Shown in pieces: positions 1 to 10,729 of a DNA stretch of 64,000 nucleotides. The notes below the pieces were generated by a model, which had not been told where the DNA came from, searched no databases, and saw only the letters and a program-made list of their open reading frames with translations. Every line of letters starts with the position of its first letter. Positions within the stretch are counted from its first letter, which is position 1. The translations under genes were made by a program, and so were the position numbers. The DNA comes from Larus michahellis (Eukaryota; Chordata; Aves; Charadriiformes; Laridae): contig NC_133896.1 of NCBI RefSeq assembly GCF_964199755.1, forward strand, positions 93,372,200 through 93,436,199. The letters are read 5' to 3'.

Positions 1-99
1 AACGTTTGAGTGCATCGCACAAAGAAGACAGTGTCTTTGTCAAGCCATTCTGCATAGGACAGATGTTAACATCCACTGCAGATTAAGTATTTACAAATC

Positions 100-510
100 A
101 GTCGGTTTAGATAATTTGCACTCAGAAGTCTTAAAAAAATCTGACTGGACATCTCCCTTGCTTGTTGATTTTTAATGCAATTTAGGGAACTTAAAATCCA
201 GAAGTTTGAAATGATTTTCATGTCATGTTGGTATTCAAAAGGAAAGGACAGGTAAGATAGCCATTGTCCTAGGCAAACTAATGGAGAAGCTGGTACAAAG
301 TTCAGTCATTAAGGGCTGAATGCAGCACATTATATGCATATCATTAGTGCTAGTCAACATGGTTTTACAGAAAAGAGGTTTCTTTAAAAAAATAAAATAA
401 CTCTAATTTCATTCTTTGAGGAGCTTACAAATCAGACTGATAAAAGCAATGATGTAGATACCATCAATGTCCAAGGAGCTTCACGCAGGACTTCAAAGAC
501 GCTCTTTATT
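100..510 (+). mobile_element. Old, decayed CR1 LINE fragment (reverse-transcriptase region)
   Basis: Conceptual translation in drifting frames gives remnants of the CR1 polymerase N-terminal half: a DNLHSEVL-like segment near 110, a VFKRKG segment near 235, LMEKL near 280, a QHGF-equivalent near 355 and a decayed VYLDFSKAFD-equivalent near 455. Stops and frameshifts interrupt it throughout, so it is a dead copy much older than the CR1 that begins at about 664. Boundaries are approximate. Positions 511-663 between the two copies hold nothing I recognise. Confidence 0.55.
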
Positions 511-663
511 TCAAAACCTGCCTTTTACAATATTCATAATTCCAGCGCAGTGGATCAATACAGTCCTCAGCCAATCTCCGTGGGCAGTCATGGGGAAGCC
601 TGGCTGCGTTGCACTATTTCTATTGAAGTTTCACTGATACTGCTTCTCCACTGCTCAGCAAGT

Positions 664-2067
664 TCACTCATGATCAGAAGGGAAAACTAGGAAGGCCTGA
701 AGGCCAGGCCAGTCTGACCTCGGTGCCTGGGAAGGTCATGGAACAGATCCTCCTCAGTGCCATTACACGGCACATGCAGGAGAACAGGGTGATCAGGCCC
801 AGTCAGCATGGGTTTGTGAAGGGCAGGTCATGCCTATCTAACCTAATATCCTTCTATGATAAGGTGACCCACTTAGTGGATGAGGGAAAAGCTGTGGATG
901 TTATCTACTTGGATTTTTGCAAAGCTTTTGACACTGTTTCCCACAGCATTCTCCTGGAGAAACTGGCTGCTCATGGCCTGGACAGGTGTACTCTTCGCTG
1001 GGTAAAAAACTGGCTGGATGGCCGTGCCCAGAGAGTGGTGGTAAATGGAGTTAAATCCAGTTGGTGTCCAGTCACAAGTGGTGTCCCCCAGGGTTCGGTG
1101 CTGGGGCCGGTTCTCTTTAATATCTTTATCAATGATCTGGATGAAGGGATTGAATGCACCCTCAGTAAGTTCGCAGATGACACTAAACTGGGCGGGCGTG
1201 TTGATCTGCTTGAGGGTAGGTTGGCTCTGCAGAGGGATCTGGACAGGCTGGACCGATGGGCTGAGACCAATGGTATGAGGTTCAACAAGGCCAAATGCCG
1301 GGTCCTGCACTTGGGACACAACAACCCCATGCAGCGCTACAGGATTGGGGCAGAGTGGCTTGAAAGCAGCCCGGCAGAAAAGGACCTGGGGGTGTTGGTT
1401 GACAGCCGGCTGAATATGAGCCAGCAGTGTGCCCAGGTGGCCAAGAAGGCCAACAGCATCCTAGCCTGTATCAGGAATAGTGTGGTGAGCCGGACTAGGG
1501 AAGTGATCATCCCCCTGTACTCGGCACTGGTGAGGCCCCACCTCGAGTACTGCGTTCAGTTTTGGGCCCCTCGCTACAAGAGGGACATTGAGGTGTTGGA
1601 GCGTGTCCAGAGAAGGGCTACAAAGCTGGTGAGGGGCCTGGAGGACAAACCTTATGAGGAACGACTGAGGGAGCTGGGGTTGTTTAGCCTGGAGAAGAGG
1701 AGGCTGAGGGGAGACCTTGTCACCCTCTACAACTACCTGAAAGGAGGTTGTAGAGAGATGGGGGCTGACCTCTTCTCCCTGGTGACAAGTGATAGGACGA
1801 GGGGAAACGGGTTCAAGTTACGTCAGGGGAGGTTTAGATTAGATATTAGGAGACATTTTTTCACTGAAAGGGTTATTAAACATTGGAATAGGTTGCCCAG
1901 GGAGGTGGTGGATTCACCATCTCTGGAGGTGTTTAAAAAAAGAGTAGATGGGGCACTGAGGGACATGGTTTAGAAGTGGCTCTTGTCAGGGTAGGCTAAA
2001 GGTTGGACTCGATGATCTTAAAGGTCCCTTCCAACCTCAACAATTCTATGATTCTATGATTCTATGA
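664..2067 (+). mobile_element. CR1 LINE, 5'-truncated, with long open RT frame and intact 3' tail
   Basis: This is the 3' part of a CR1 non-LTR retrotransposon. It contains the end of ORF2, a short 3' UTR with the CR1 hallmark CCTTCCAAC (about 2030), and a terminal tandem repeat of ATTCTATG units (about 2043-2067). The element enters inside the reverse-transcriptase domain, so it is 5'-truncated as most CR1 copies are, and it lacks the endonuclease half. Insertion is about 590 bp upstream of the TRIM45 start codon, just outside the CpG island. Confidence 0.95.
723..1973 (+). CDS. CR1 ORF2 fragment: reverse transcriptase C-terminal portion
   Basis: About 416 codons are open, ending at the normal CR1 stop after DGALRDMV. 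The first codon of this span is GTG in an already open frame, so no true start is implied. Reverse-transcriptase landmarks appear in order: [13 protein letters not shown] (motif A, catalytic Asp), [15 protein letters not shown] (motif B), and [10 protein letters not shown] (motif C, the two catalytic aspartates). The conserved CR1 C-terminal region with [17 protein letters not shown] and [16 protein letters not shown] follows. The fragment would not be autonomous because the endonuclease and RT fingers are missing. The absence of stops argues for a fairly young insertion. Confidence 0.88.
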   Translation: MPGKVMEQILLSAITRHMQENRVIRPSQHGFVKGRSCLSNLISFYDKVTHLVDEGKAVDVIYLDFCKAFDTVSHSILLEKLAAHGLDRCTLRWVKNWLDGRAQRVVVNGVKSSWCPVTSGVPQGSVLGPVLFNIFINDLDEGIECTLSKFADDTKLGGRVDLLEGRLALQRDLDRLDRWAETNGMRFNKAKCRVLHLGHNNPMQRYRIGAEWLESSPAEKDLGVLVDSRLNMSQQCAQVAKKANSILACIRNSVVSRTREVIIPLYSALVRPHLEYCVQFWAPRYKRDIEVLERVQRRATKLVRGLEDKPYEERLRELGLFSLEKRRLRGDLVTLYNYLKGGCREMGADLFSLVTSDRTRGNGFKLRQGRFRLDIRRHFFTERVIKHWNRLPREVVDSPSLEVFKKRVDGALRDMV

Positions 2068-2159
2068 AGGCAACGGGGGCAGGCCAGCAAAGGGTCTGCA
2101 AAGACCGACTGCAAAGGCCAGCGAGAGGTGAAGTCAGGAAGTGAAGTTTTGAGCTGGAA

Positions 2160-3060
2160 GAACTGGAAACACAAAATCTACCCGCGGCGGGGCAGGGAAG
2201 GGGGCCGTTTCCCAGATGACCGGCTGGGAAAAAAACAGGAGCTGCCAGAGGTGGGCAACCGGCGGGAGAGGCTCCTCAGTGCCTCGGCGAGGAGGACGGA
2301 GACAAAGTGGGGTCTTGGCTCCTCTTTGCCCGCCTTTGCCCGTCCCGTCCCGGGGGAGGAGCCCCGGGGGAGGCGGCGGCGTGGTCCCCCGGCCGCCATC
2401 GCGCCCGTCGCCCCTCACACCGTCGCCTCACGCAGGGCCCGGCGGCGGATGGCGGCGCCGGTTCGGGTACGACACCAGCCCCCGACCCCAACGGCCGTCC
2501 GTCGCCCCTAGCAACGGGGCAGCCGGCGCCCAACGGCCGGGGGCGGCGCGAGGGGGCGGCGCGCGGCGGCCCCCGCGGCGGGCCGTTAACGGCCGGGGCG
2601 GGGATGCTCGGCGGAGCCTCGCTGGCGAGCGGGGCCGCGGCGGTCGAGCCGCCGGCATGTCGTCCGGGACGCGCTGCCCGGTGTGCGCCGAGCCCTGGGT
2701 CTCGCCGCGGCTGCTGCCCTGCCTGCACTCGTTGTGCGCGCCCTGCCTGCGGCGGCTGGGGCCCCTGGGGGAGCCGGGCCGGGCCGCCGCCGCCCGCAGC
2801 GTCCTCTGCCCGGTGTGCGACGCCGAGGTGGCCCTGCCGCCCGGCGGCGTCGGCCAGCTCACCCCCGACTACCTGGCGCTGAGCCGCGGCGGGGCGGCGG
2901 CGGCGGCGGGGTGCGACCTCTGCGCCGACGGGGCGGCCGTGAGGCGGTGCCTGACCTGCGGGGCCAACCTCTGCCTCTTCTGCTGCCAGGCCCACAGGTG
3001 AGGGGGCAGCGAGGGGGACGGGCCCGGACGGGGCCACCTCGCCATGGGGTGCGCGGGGCG
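2160..3060 (+). promoter_or_regulatory. TRIM45: CpG island promoter of TRIM45
   Basis: The composition changes sharply after the CR1 tail to very G+C-rich, CpG-dense sequence that covers the 5' flank and all of TRIM45 coding exon 1. There is no obvious TATA box, as expected for a CpG-island promoter. The transcription start cannot be fixed from sequence. Long overlapping open frames on both strands here are a by-product of the high GC content. Confidence 0.75.
2657..2997 (+). CDS. TRIM45: TRIM45 exon 1: RING finger and B-box 1
   Basis: Residues 1-114 (last codon split after two bases). The RING cysteines and histidine are at 7, 10, 22, 24 (His), 27, 30, 51 and 54. B-box 1 starts with CDLC at 86-89 and runs through CLTC and CLFCCQAH. 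The donor is CACAG|GTGAGG. The exon is extremely GC-rich and has short Ala/Gly runs (GGAAAAAG) in the linker. Confidence 0.95.
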
Positions 3061-6000
3061 GCCTTCCCTCCTCGGGCTGCCGGACAGAGTGGGTGGGTGA
3101 AGCAGGCAGGGACCCCTACAGAGCTAGTCAAGCAGTCAACCCACTTGTCTTCCAGTTTGTTCAATCCCTAAGAGGTTTTTATCCTCCCTGGAGGATGCTC
3201 TGTACTCAGGTGGGGACCGTCAAGCTGTGTGCAGTATGGCAGTCAGTCCTGGTCAGTTGAGGCCATTAAGTCCAAAATCAGGCCACCGTTTGCCCATGGT
3301 GGTGCCTGTTTGCTGATTTGCATCTCAGTTTAGCATCACCCCAGCGCTCCAACAGGCATGGATGCAGGCAGAGTACCTTCAGGACAAGAGCCTTGTGCTG
3401 TCCTGCTTTGGAGAAGGCACGTCTCCCAAGGGAAAATGGGCAAGTTAAGCTGCTGGTCTGCCTCTCTCCACCTCCAGAAACATTTACTGTGTGTATGTGC
3501 ACAGGCACCCTTATGTGAAGTGAAAGGAGATAAGTGGAAGTCCTGACACTAGCCTGCCTGCGTGGTTGCTACCTCCTGATGACTGATCCGTGTGCTTGCC
3601 TGTTAACTGTTGTGTCCGTGTATCTTGTGTGCATTTTCAGCATTTCTGTGAGGCTGGGAGCCTACAGCAGTAACACTGTTGCTTTGCAGTATGCCTGATG
3701 TTACAGGGTTTAGTTCTGTTGGAATATGGAAAAACTGAAGGCTTGACAGCAGAAGAGAGCTGTGTACATCGGAGAGGGTCATGTCAGTAAGGCATGAAGA
3801 AGAGGTGACTGCAGCAGAGGTAGGAGCTGAAGAGGAGGCAGACGCAGTGGCCAGTGAGCATGGCAGAGGACAGGCAGCACCATGATAGTAGAGATAGGGA
3901 AGTCTGAACCGCCTTCTGGAGCAAGGAGGTGACAGGCAGGGTCAGAAAAACAGTAGCAATAGTCAGGCAATCCTCTTAGCCTGGGTTAATCAGCTCAGCC
4001 TATTCCCTCCACGTTTGCCGCTTCTTTCCACTTGATTGGCAAACTGAGGCATATTCCTCACTGCCCTGCCCCCCTGCAGATACTGGTGCCAGTGGTAAAA
4101 TGGCTTAGACTCTTAGTTACCTTTCCACTCGAGGCTATAATTTCTAGCATACCATTCTGATTAGCTAATGCCTTGTACCCCATGGAAGCTGCTGAAGAGT
4201 GATAAACTGGGACCTTGAATAGCAGCCTGCCACACTGACAGAAATAACTGTGGAAGGTATGAAGCAGTAGAAAATTTGTCACAGTGACCTGCTTCCTACC
4301 TTATTTACTGATATCATTTTTTCGCCCCACTAGTGTCTGCAGACTTGCACCTGATTTAGTTGATAGCAGAGCAGAACAAGGGCCAAGGGAAGCCATTTTG
4401 AAATTATTTCCTAGTGCAGTGGGAAGGTTTCTATGTATCTGGGTGCCACTGTTGTGCTCTTTGGAATAAGTGAGAGAGGTCTTAGGTGGAAGTCAGGGAA
4501 GTGTGAATTTGAAGGGTGTTGTACAAATAATGGTAGAAGGCTTTGAAAATGTGCTGGACCCAAGGGAGATTAGTGGGAAGGAAAAGGAGTAGTGTAAGGG
4601 CCATGTCCTGACCTGTGATGAGGTTGTTTTATGTTGCCAGAGCAACTCTATAGAGCTTGGTCCTCGGAGTATTTCCTTGCTTATGGCTTGGAGCTCCCAT
4701 CGCAAATGCCAGAAGTCATTGGTGCAGGAGACAAGGAAGTAGAAAAGGCTTTTACATCCTGCTCAATAAGTAGCTCCCAGTGTCCCATAAAACTGAAATG
4801 TTCTAGTGCTGCCCTGTGACATGGTGGATGTCTGGGTCATAAGAGGTTCTTTGTGTCCCATCCTTGGTCTCCTCTGAGCAGGACCTAACCTGGTGGCCAG
4901 AAGGAGGTGGAGTTTGACGTTCAGAATACAGAATGTTTTACCACAGACTGTCTTCTGGCAGTGGCCTGAACTAGGTTTTACCCTAAGGGATATTACAGCT
5001 CATTTGCCTCAGTGAATTTAAAGCTGGTGAAACACACTGGGCTGATGGCTGAGGAGCTTGGCACTTTCCATTCCTCTCCAGAAGTGACCGTTGGTGAGCA
5101 ATTCTGTTTCGAGACACCTCCTGCCAGCTGTCACTTTGCGGGGCTCACTGCCCTCCTGCTGCCTTTGTTACAGCAGGCTCTGGGGGTAATTGCAACTATC
5201 CCACTTCTGTCAGGCTCCATGAAGGGGCTGCTGGCAGTAGCAGCCTGGCAGCCTGTTCCCTGTGTGTGGACATGGTGGGTCACACAATTCTTGTGTCTGA
5301 AAATAGTGCTGACAGCACACAGGGAGCCTGAGAGCAGCCTCTAATGAGCTGCTTGCCAATGCTGTCCTCTTTTGTGTGGAGCCTTGTCCTTACGAGACCA
5401 CAAGTCCCTTCATGCAGGGTGAATTTCAGTGGAGACAGGAGGGAGCGATGCACACTGTGACTTGTAGTCTGTACAGACTGGCATTTACAAAGGGTCTTGG
5501 ATGTTTACATTTCATATCCAAAATGCATGAAGTGATGTGTGGTTGCTCCCTTCTAGGAGACAGAAGAAGACGTCCTCTCATGCTGTGATGGAGCTGGAGA
5601 GCACCAAGGATTGCAGCCAGGCTGAGAAGCCTCTCTTCTGCCCTTCCCATCCCACAGAGAGGCTAAGGCTGTTCTGCGAGCAGTGTGACCAGCCTGTGTG
5701 CCGAGATTGTGTTGTAGACAGGCACAGGCAGCATCCCTATGACTTCACTGGCAATGTCATCCACAGGCATGGGGACGCCCTGCGGGAGCTGCTGAAAAGC
5801 ACCCAGCAGCGCATGGGCACCCTAGAGGGTGTGCTGAGCCAGATGGATGACATGGGTAGTGCCTTACGTGATCGCACAGAGGCTGTGGCCACAGAGATCT
5901 GTCTGTTTGCCAGTGGGTATGTGAAAGCGATTGAAGAGCACCGGGACCAGCTGTTGAAGCAGCTGGAGGACTTGAAGGTGCAGAAGGAAAACCTGCTGCA

Positions 6001-9000
6001 CTTGCGGAAGGCCCAGCTGCAGCAGCTGCTGCTGGACATGAGGACAGGTGTGGAATTCACAGAGCGCTTGCTGACAAGTGGCTCGGACCTGGAGATCCTT
6101 ATCACCAAAGGGGTGGTAGCAAGCCGGCTGGCAAAGCTGAACAGCGTTGCTTACAACACCCATCCCAGCGTGGACGACGGGATCCAGTTCTCTCCCCAGG
6201 AGAGGGCAGGGCAGTGTCGCGGCTATGAACTTTTTGGGGCTATTCTCAGTAAAGTGGTTGATCCAGCCAGATGTACCCTGCATGGGGAAGGTAATGCAGT
6301 GCTGTAAAACAGATAAATGGGAACGCACCTCTCACTGAAGTCATGTCTCTGTTCTCTGTACCCATGTGGTGTGCAGCTTAAGGCACTGTTGGCTCCCTGA
6401 TGTCCAGGCATTGACTAGGGGCAGACGTAGAGTCCTGCCGGAGGTTGTATTTCTTGCTGAGGGCCTATAGGAGCTGTGCTGGGCAGGGAGCCAGAGAGCT
6501 ATCCCCATCCAGATGTACAGAGCTTACTGGAGCTGCCCTCCACAACATCACTGAGCTCAGCATGGGGCTGAAGTGTGAGGAGAGCAACCCTCAGGCCAAA
6601 GACCAGAGCTTACTCGGGGGATGGGAATGGCACCTGCAATAGCAGGATGTGTTGCTCTTCCAGTGGCCCCAGCTGTTCTGCAGCACGAGCCCAGGCAGAT
6701 AACCTTTGTGGCGGAGCGAGTAGGTTCATTCCTCTTGCAGCTTCTGCTGAGATTGCCATGGGAATAACTCGCATCGATGGTTTCATGGATATTTGCTTAC
6801 TAAGGACTTGGAGCAGGGCCAGCAAACAGATAATGTTCAGACCAGCCCAGAGAGCACAGGAAGCTCTGGTCAGTAATGGCCTGCACCAGGCAGATGAGAC
6901 AAACGCAGAGCTCGTTCAATCCCTTCCATGCCAAAATGAAAGTGCTGAGGTCTCTGGGGCTCCACACTGCACAGCGGGGCTGTTCCTCCTCCCTCCTGGT
7001 TCCATGGTTCACCTTGAGGCCTTCTGGGAGCATGCCAGCTGGGCTTAGAGGGGTAGGCAGGAAGACCACCCTGATCCATACAGACCTCCAGGCTAAGACT
7101 GCCCAACATCGCTTAGCGCCTACGGCTGTCCACTCTTTCCTGATCCCCAGTTATATATGTACTTTTCCCTGTGAGTGGAAGGAGCTGTATACCCCAGCAG
7201 CAAAGTCCTGGCTGTGCTCTGATGGGGACTGCAACCCTGAAAAATAGGTGGGAGGTGGCAGTCATGGCTTGTGTAAATCCTTTCTGGTCCTGTTTCTCTG
7301 CCTTGCAGATCTCCACAGTGCCCGTCAGAACCAGCTGACTGGCTTTATCCTGCTCTGCAGTGACACCACGGGAGAGCGGATGGGGCGAGGAGGAGAAGCT
7401 GTGCAGGTCACCATCACCCACAAGGACAAGAGGGACTGGTGGGTATTTCACCTGAGAGCTCCCCAGTCACAGGGTTTGCCTTTCTGCCTCTTTTATCCTG
7501 GCTCCCTCCTTGTTTGGGCAGGTGGGAGGACGTGCCTCAGCATGTGGGTCAGAATCTGTAGGGGAAAAGGCACTACTGTTCTTCCTACTGGTATAGCAGT
7601 GCTTCTTACTGGTTGTATTTGGCTGTGTGGAGCTTGACCGTGTTGGCTCCGATTTGTATTGAGTCTTTCAGTGATTTGTGACTTCTTAAAGGATTTGACT
7701 CTCAGTGGGTGTTACGCATTGTGAAAATGAACCGTTGCTACTTCCAACCCCTACCAGTAGACACCCAGGGCTTCTGCTTTTGTTAACATCTAATGAGCCT
7801 AACATAGCAACCCCAGAATGACTGTCCCAAGTCAATGACCGCTCCTATCCAAGCCCAGAAGCCTCTGACAGTTGATGGAAGCGCCTAGTGTATGTTCTGG
7901 AGAAGGAACCTGTGTTGGGACTTCATTGTGCTTTCTCATGTAGTTGCAAGTGTTGAGCACTTTAACATGTTCAGAGTTTTTCTAGCAAAAAAAAAACCAA
8001 AAAACAAAAGCAAGGGAAGAGCACAATTAGGCTCCTAAGTGTTTCCACAATGAAATGACCAACCAGAAAAAAATATTTTGTAACTGTTTTCAGGCCACAC
8101 TTGTTACTATAAGGCAGCCAGTCACAAATGCAGAGCCAACTGGGGGTCTGTTCTTAAGAAAAACATCTATTCAGTTTTATTGTGCATACAGTGCAGCTGG
8201 AGCAAGGTGCCGGTGTAACTTGTTCCAGGATCCACTATTGGTGGGATGACCTGATGAAAAAAGGGACAGGATCCTTGCTATGGGGAAGCGTTGGCATGGC
8301 ATACAGAAACTGCGCTGGCTGCACAGATGCTTATCACTAGAGCATCAGTTGTTCCAGAACGTTGCACCAGTGTACTTTCCTTCCTTAGGCGCACATATGA
8401 TGTGGGAAGGTGTGCACACGAGAGTTATGTGGATTTTGCTTGGTGGGGTAGAGGTCGCTGTGGCCACATTAATTCAAGTTCTTGTTCTTGGGTGTATGCA
8501 GTTGCTACATCTGTTGCTGAAAGCTGTTTGGCTTTGGGTTGAGGCACAGCAGCTGAAGGATCACCACACAGTTCATGGCAGGAAATGATGTAGGCAGCTG
8601 TATTGATGTGAAATGGTGGGGGGTGGGGAACACAGCCTGCAAATCTGGAAGATTATAAAATGTCATGTCTTGTGACACAAGAGACTAATTAGTGGGGGTT
8701 AGGAAGAATACCTTTCTGTATGCAGAGCTGCCTGATAATTGTCTGTGGAAAGCTCTTCCCACCTTACTGAAGCAGGCAATCAGTAACTAGCTGATGCTTT
8801 TTCCCTGGGACTGTTGTCCACCAGGGTTCCTTGAGAAACCCAGAGCGCTTCACTTTGGAAAGGGAGAGTTCACCAGCGGGGACCTAGAACTCCCCAGAGC
8901 ATTGAAGAGAAGAGTTGGGGTCAATGCTTTTGTGACAGTGATTGAAGTGGTTCAAATCTTCCCTGTTTATGTCCTGTCTTATTCATGGTCTCTTATGGAG

Positions 9001-10559
9001 GTAAATGCTCTCTGAAGCTGTGAATTTACCCCATTTCTGAAGGCTGTTATCTGATGGAGTAATCTGACCTGCAAGTGCACTGTCTGTCATCTTCTGCTCT
9101 TTCAGTGCTCAGGGTAGCTACAAATCCTTGCAGTGCAGCTAGCTTTGTGTGACTTCCTTTGTATGGTTATTGCAGCTCCAAGGAGCGGGTGCGTGTGAAA
9201 GCAACTCAATGCTTGAGCATTGCTCATGCATCCTGCTAAGCTCGCTTCACACCCGCAGCTACTGAACAAGGCTATGGATAAGGAACTGACCACAAATCTA
9301 GGCCAAACAATGGTTCACACGTAGAACAATTTTCTGCCACTCACTGACCTCTTGGACTTTTCTCTGTTCATAGTGCAGTCAAGCCAAAAGTGTGTGATAA
9401 TGGTGATGGGACCTACCATGTTTCCTACAGCCCTGAGGAGCCAGGCTTGTATGCTGTCTGCGTCTATGTGAAAGGGCAACATGTAAAGGTAACATTTCTT
9501 GTTTCTCTTGCACTGCTTCTTCTTTACCTGCTTTTCTTTTCTAAGTACTTGCTCCAAATCTTTCTAAGGATTGCCTCTACCATTTAGCAATTTAAGACCG
9601 GGCTTAGTGATCTGACAGAATCACCTGGTTGGTTTCTGAAAATGCACACATCTGATAGCATCCACTGCAGCAGCTTCTCTGCTTACTTGTCCTCTGCAGG
9701 GCTCTCCATTCACTCTGATGGTGAAAAACAAGATCCGTGAGCACCAAGGCGTGTTTCACTGCTGCACGTTCTGCTCAAGTGGAGGGCAGAAAGCTGCTCG
9801 CTGTGCCTGTGGGGGTACCATGCCAGGTGAGTGCTCAGCTTTCCCCACATTTCTCAATGTGGGGAGGCTAAGCAGCACTGTGTCTATGCTGTTCCTGTTC
9901 CCGTTTTGGCAGGTTGGGAGCTTCCGAACTGTTTTACATGGTGCCTAATGCTGTCGAATGGAAAAGCTTCACTCATTTAGGATGAGAGTTCAACTCCCCT
10001 GTTTGTTTAATCCCCACCAGCTTCCCTGTCCTTGACCTGTGTGTCATTGTGTGTTTTGCATGTTTTAGTATAGAAGCAGCCTCTTCCTTTTTCTGTGCTT
10101 GATCTGTATCTAACTCTGGCCAGAGACACCAGTGGCTGGCACAGGGTTCTGCAGGCCCATGTCTTGCATTACTCAACAGACAAGAGAATGAATATCTTTA
10201 GCTTTCCCCAGCGACTGGAACAGGGAGGTCCCCCTCTGTTGTTCTCCTTTCTTTAAGGAGCTGTGGTAATTTTGGCCTTGAATATGCTGTGGTCTCATCA
10301 GCACATGACTCCTCGTCTTAGAGAAGTCCTGGGGCTGAAGCACTCTCTGAAAGCCTCTGACACACTGGGATTTTCTAGTCCACTTTTGCTTACCTCTTCT
10401 CTTGCAGGTGGGTACCAAGGCTGTGGCCATGGACACAAAGGTCACCCTGGCTGCCCCCACTGGTCATGCTGTGGACAAGTGAAGGAGAGCTCTGAGTGCT
10501 TGGGAGGGCCACCCAGTGACACCTCGCAGAGGAGTTTGCTCAGGACAGTTGCACTCTGA
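2657..10559 (+). CDS. TRIM45: TRIM45, tripartite-motif E3 ubiquitin ligase (6 coding exons)
   Basis: Coding exons are 2657-2997, 5557-6290, 7309-7438, 9374-9488, 9700-9826 and 10408-10559, totalling 1599 nt and 532 aa. All introns are GT-AG and all phases agree. Domains in order are RING (Cys7 to Cys54, CPVC...CLHSLC...CPVC), B-box 1 (about 86-113), B-box 2 (142-177), coiled coil (about 185-310), a filamin-type Ig repeat (about 360-450), and the family's C-terminal Cys/His-rich tail ending SLLRTVAL. TRIM45 is known as a cytoplasmic/nuclear ubiquitin ligase that damps MAPK and NF-kB signalling. The start is the only in-frame ATG just before the RING, with G at -3. The protein is shorter than human (580 aa, from memory) at the N terminus and inside the RING. 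The frame is open upstream of the ATG only because of GC richness. Confidence 0.97.
2998..5556 (+). other. TRIM45 intron 1
   Basis: GT-AG intron of about 2.6 kb. The first 60 bp are still CpG island. The rest is ordinary unique-looking sequence, and I see no repeat, RNA gene or extra exon in it. Confidence 0.85.
5557..6290 (+). CDS. TRIM45: TRIM45 exon 2: B-box 2 and coiled coil
   Basis: Residues 114-359. B-box 2 ligands are visible in CPSH, CEQC, CRDC and DRHRQH. The long amphipathic stretch from about 185 to 310, including YVKAIEEHRDQLLKQLEDLK, is the coiled coil. The segment RTGVEFTERLLTSGSDLEI is nearly unchanged from mammals. Acceptor is CTTCTAG, donor GGAAG|GTAATG. Confidence 0.97.
7309..7438 (+). 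CDS. TRIM45: TRIM45 exon 3: start of filamin repeat
   Basis: Residues 359-402, containing GFILLCSDTTGERMGRGG and AVQVTITHKDKRD, which match the mammalian filamin-domain N-terminal half. The exon ends two bases into a codon that becomes Cys with the next exon. Confidence 0.93.
7439..9373 (+). other. TRIM45 intron 3
   Basis: Unique-looking intronic sequence of about 1.9 kb with a short A-rich run near 7987-8010. No repeat or gene was recognised. Confidence 0.8.
9374..9488 (+). CDS. TRIM45: TRIM45 exon 4: filamin repeat, middle
   Basis: Residues 402-440. It contains the filamin-repeat signature DNGDGTYHVSYSPEEPGLY. The intron after it is phase 0, donor GTAAAG|GTAACA. Confidence 0.95.
9700..9826 (+). 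CDS. TRIM45: TRIM45 exon 5: end of filamin repeat and start of Cys-rich tail
   Basis: Residues 441-483. GSPFTLMV closes the filamin repeat. HCCTFCSSGGQ and ARCACGGTMPG begin the conserved Cys/His-rich tail. Confidence 0.95.
10408..10559 (+). CDS. TRIM45: TRIM45 exon 6: Cys/His-rich tail and stop
   Basis: Residues 483-532, with GCGHGHKGHPGCPHWSCCG and the C terminus SLLRTVAL, identical to the mammalian end. The stop codon is TGA at 10557-10559. Confidence 0.96.
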
Positions 10560-10700
10560 GCAGCCAGGTGAGCCCCTGCAAGCCCAGGGCACTGCTGCTG
10601 GCTGCTGCAGGAGCACAAACCATGAGGATCCCTGTGATCACTGCAGAGCCTTGTTGCCAACATTGTGATGGGTGTGAACTGAGAAAGAGGAATGAGGAGA

Positions 10701-10706
10701 AATAAA
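10701..10706 (+). terminator. TRIM45: TRIM45 polyadenylation signal AATAAA
   Basis: Canonical AATAAA 142 nt after the TRIM45 stop codon, the first such hexamer downstream. This implies a short 3' UTR. Confidence 0.7.
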
Positions 10707-10729
10707 ATTGTGCCTTATATTCCACCCAG

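Noticed and set aside
2216-3001. 261-codon + strand open frame extending TRIM45 upstream of its RING
   Set aside because: The upstream part is GC-rich promoter without any recognisable domain. The ATG at 2657 has a good context and leads directly into the RING, so the extra residues are treated as untranslated.
2276-3037. 253-codon minus-strand open frame over TRIM45 exon 1
   Set aside because: It is Pro/Arg/Ala-rich low-complexity sequence antisense to a proven exon in a CpG island, a composition artefact.
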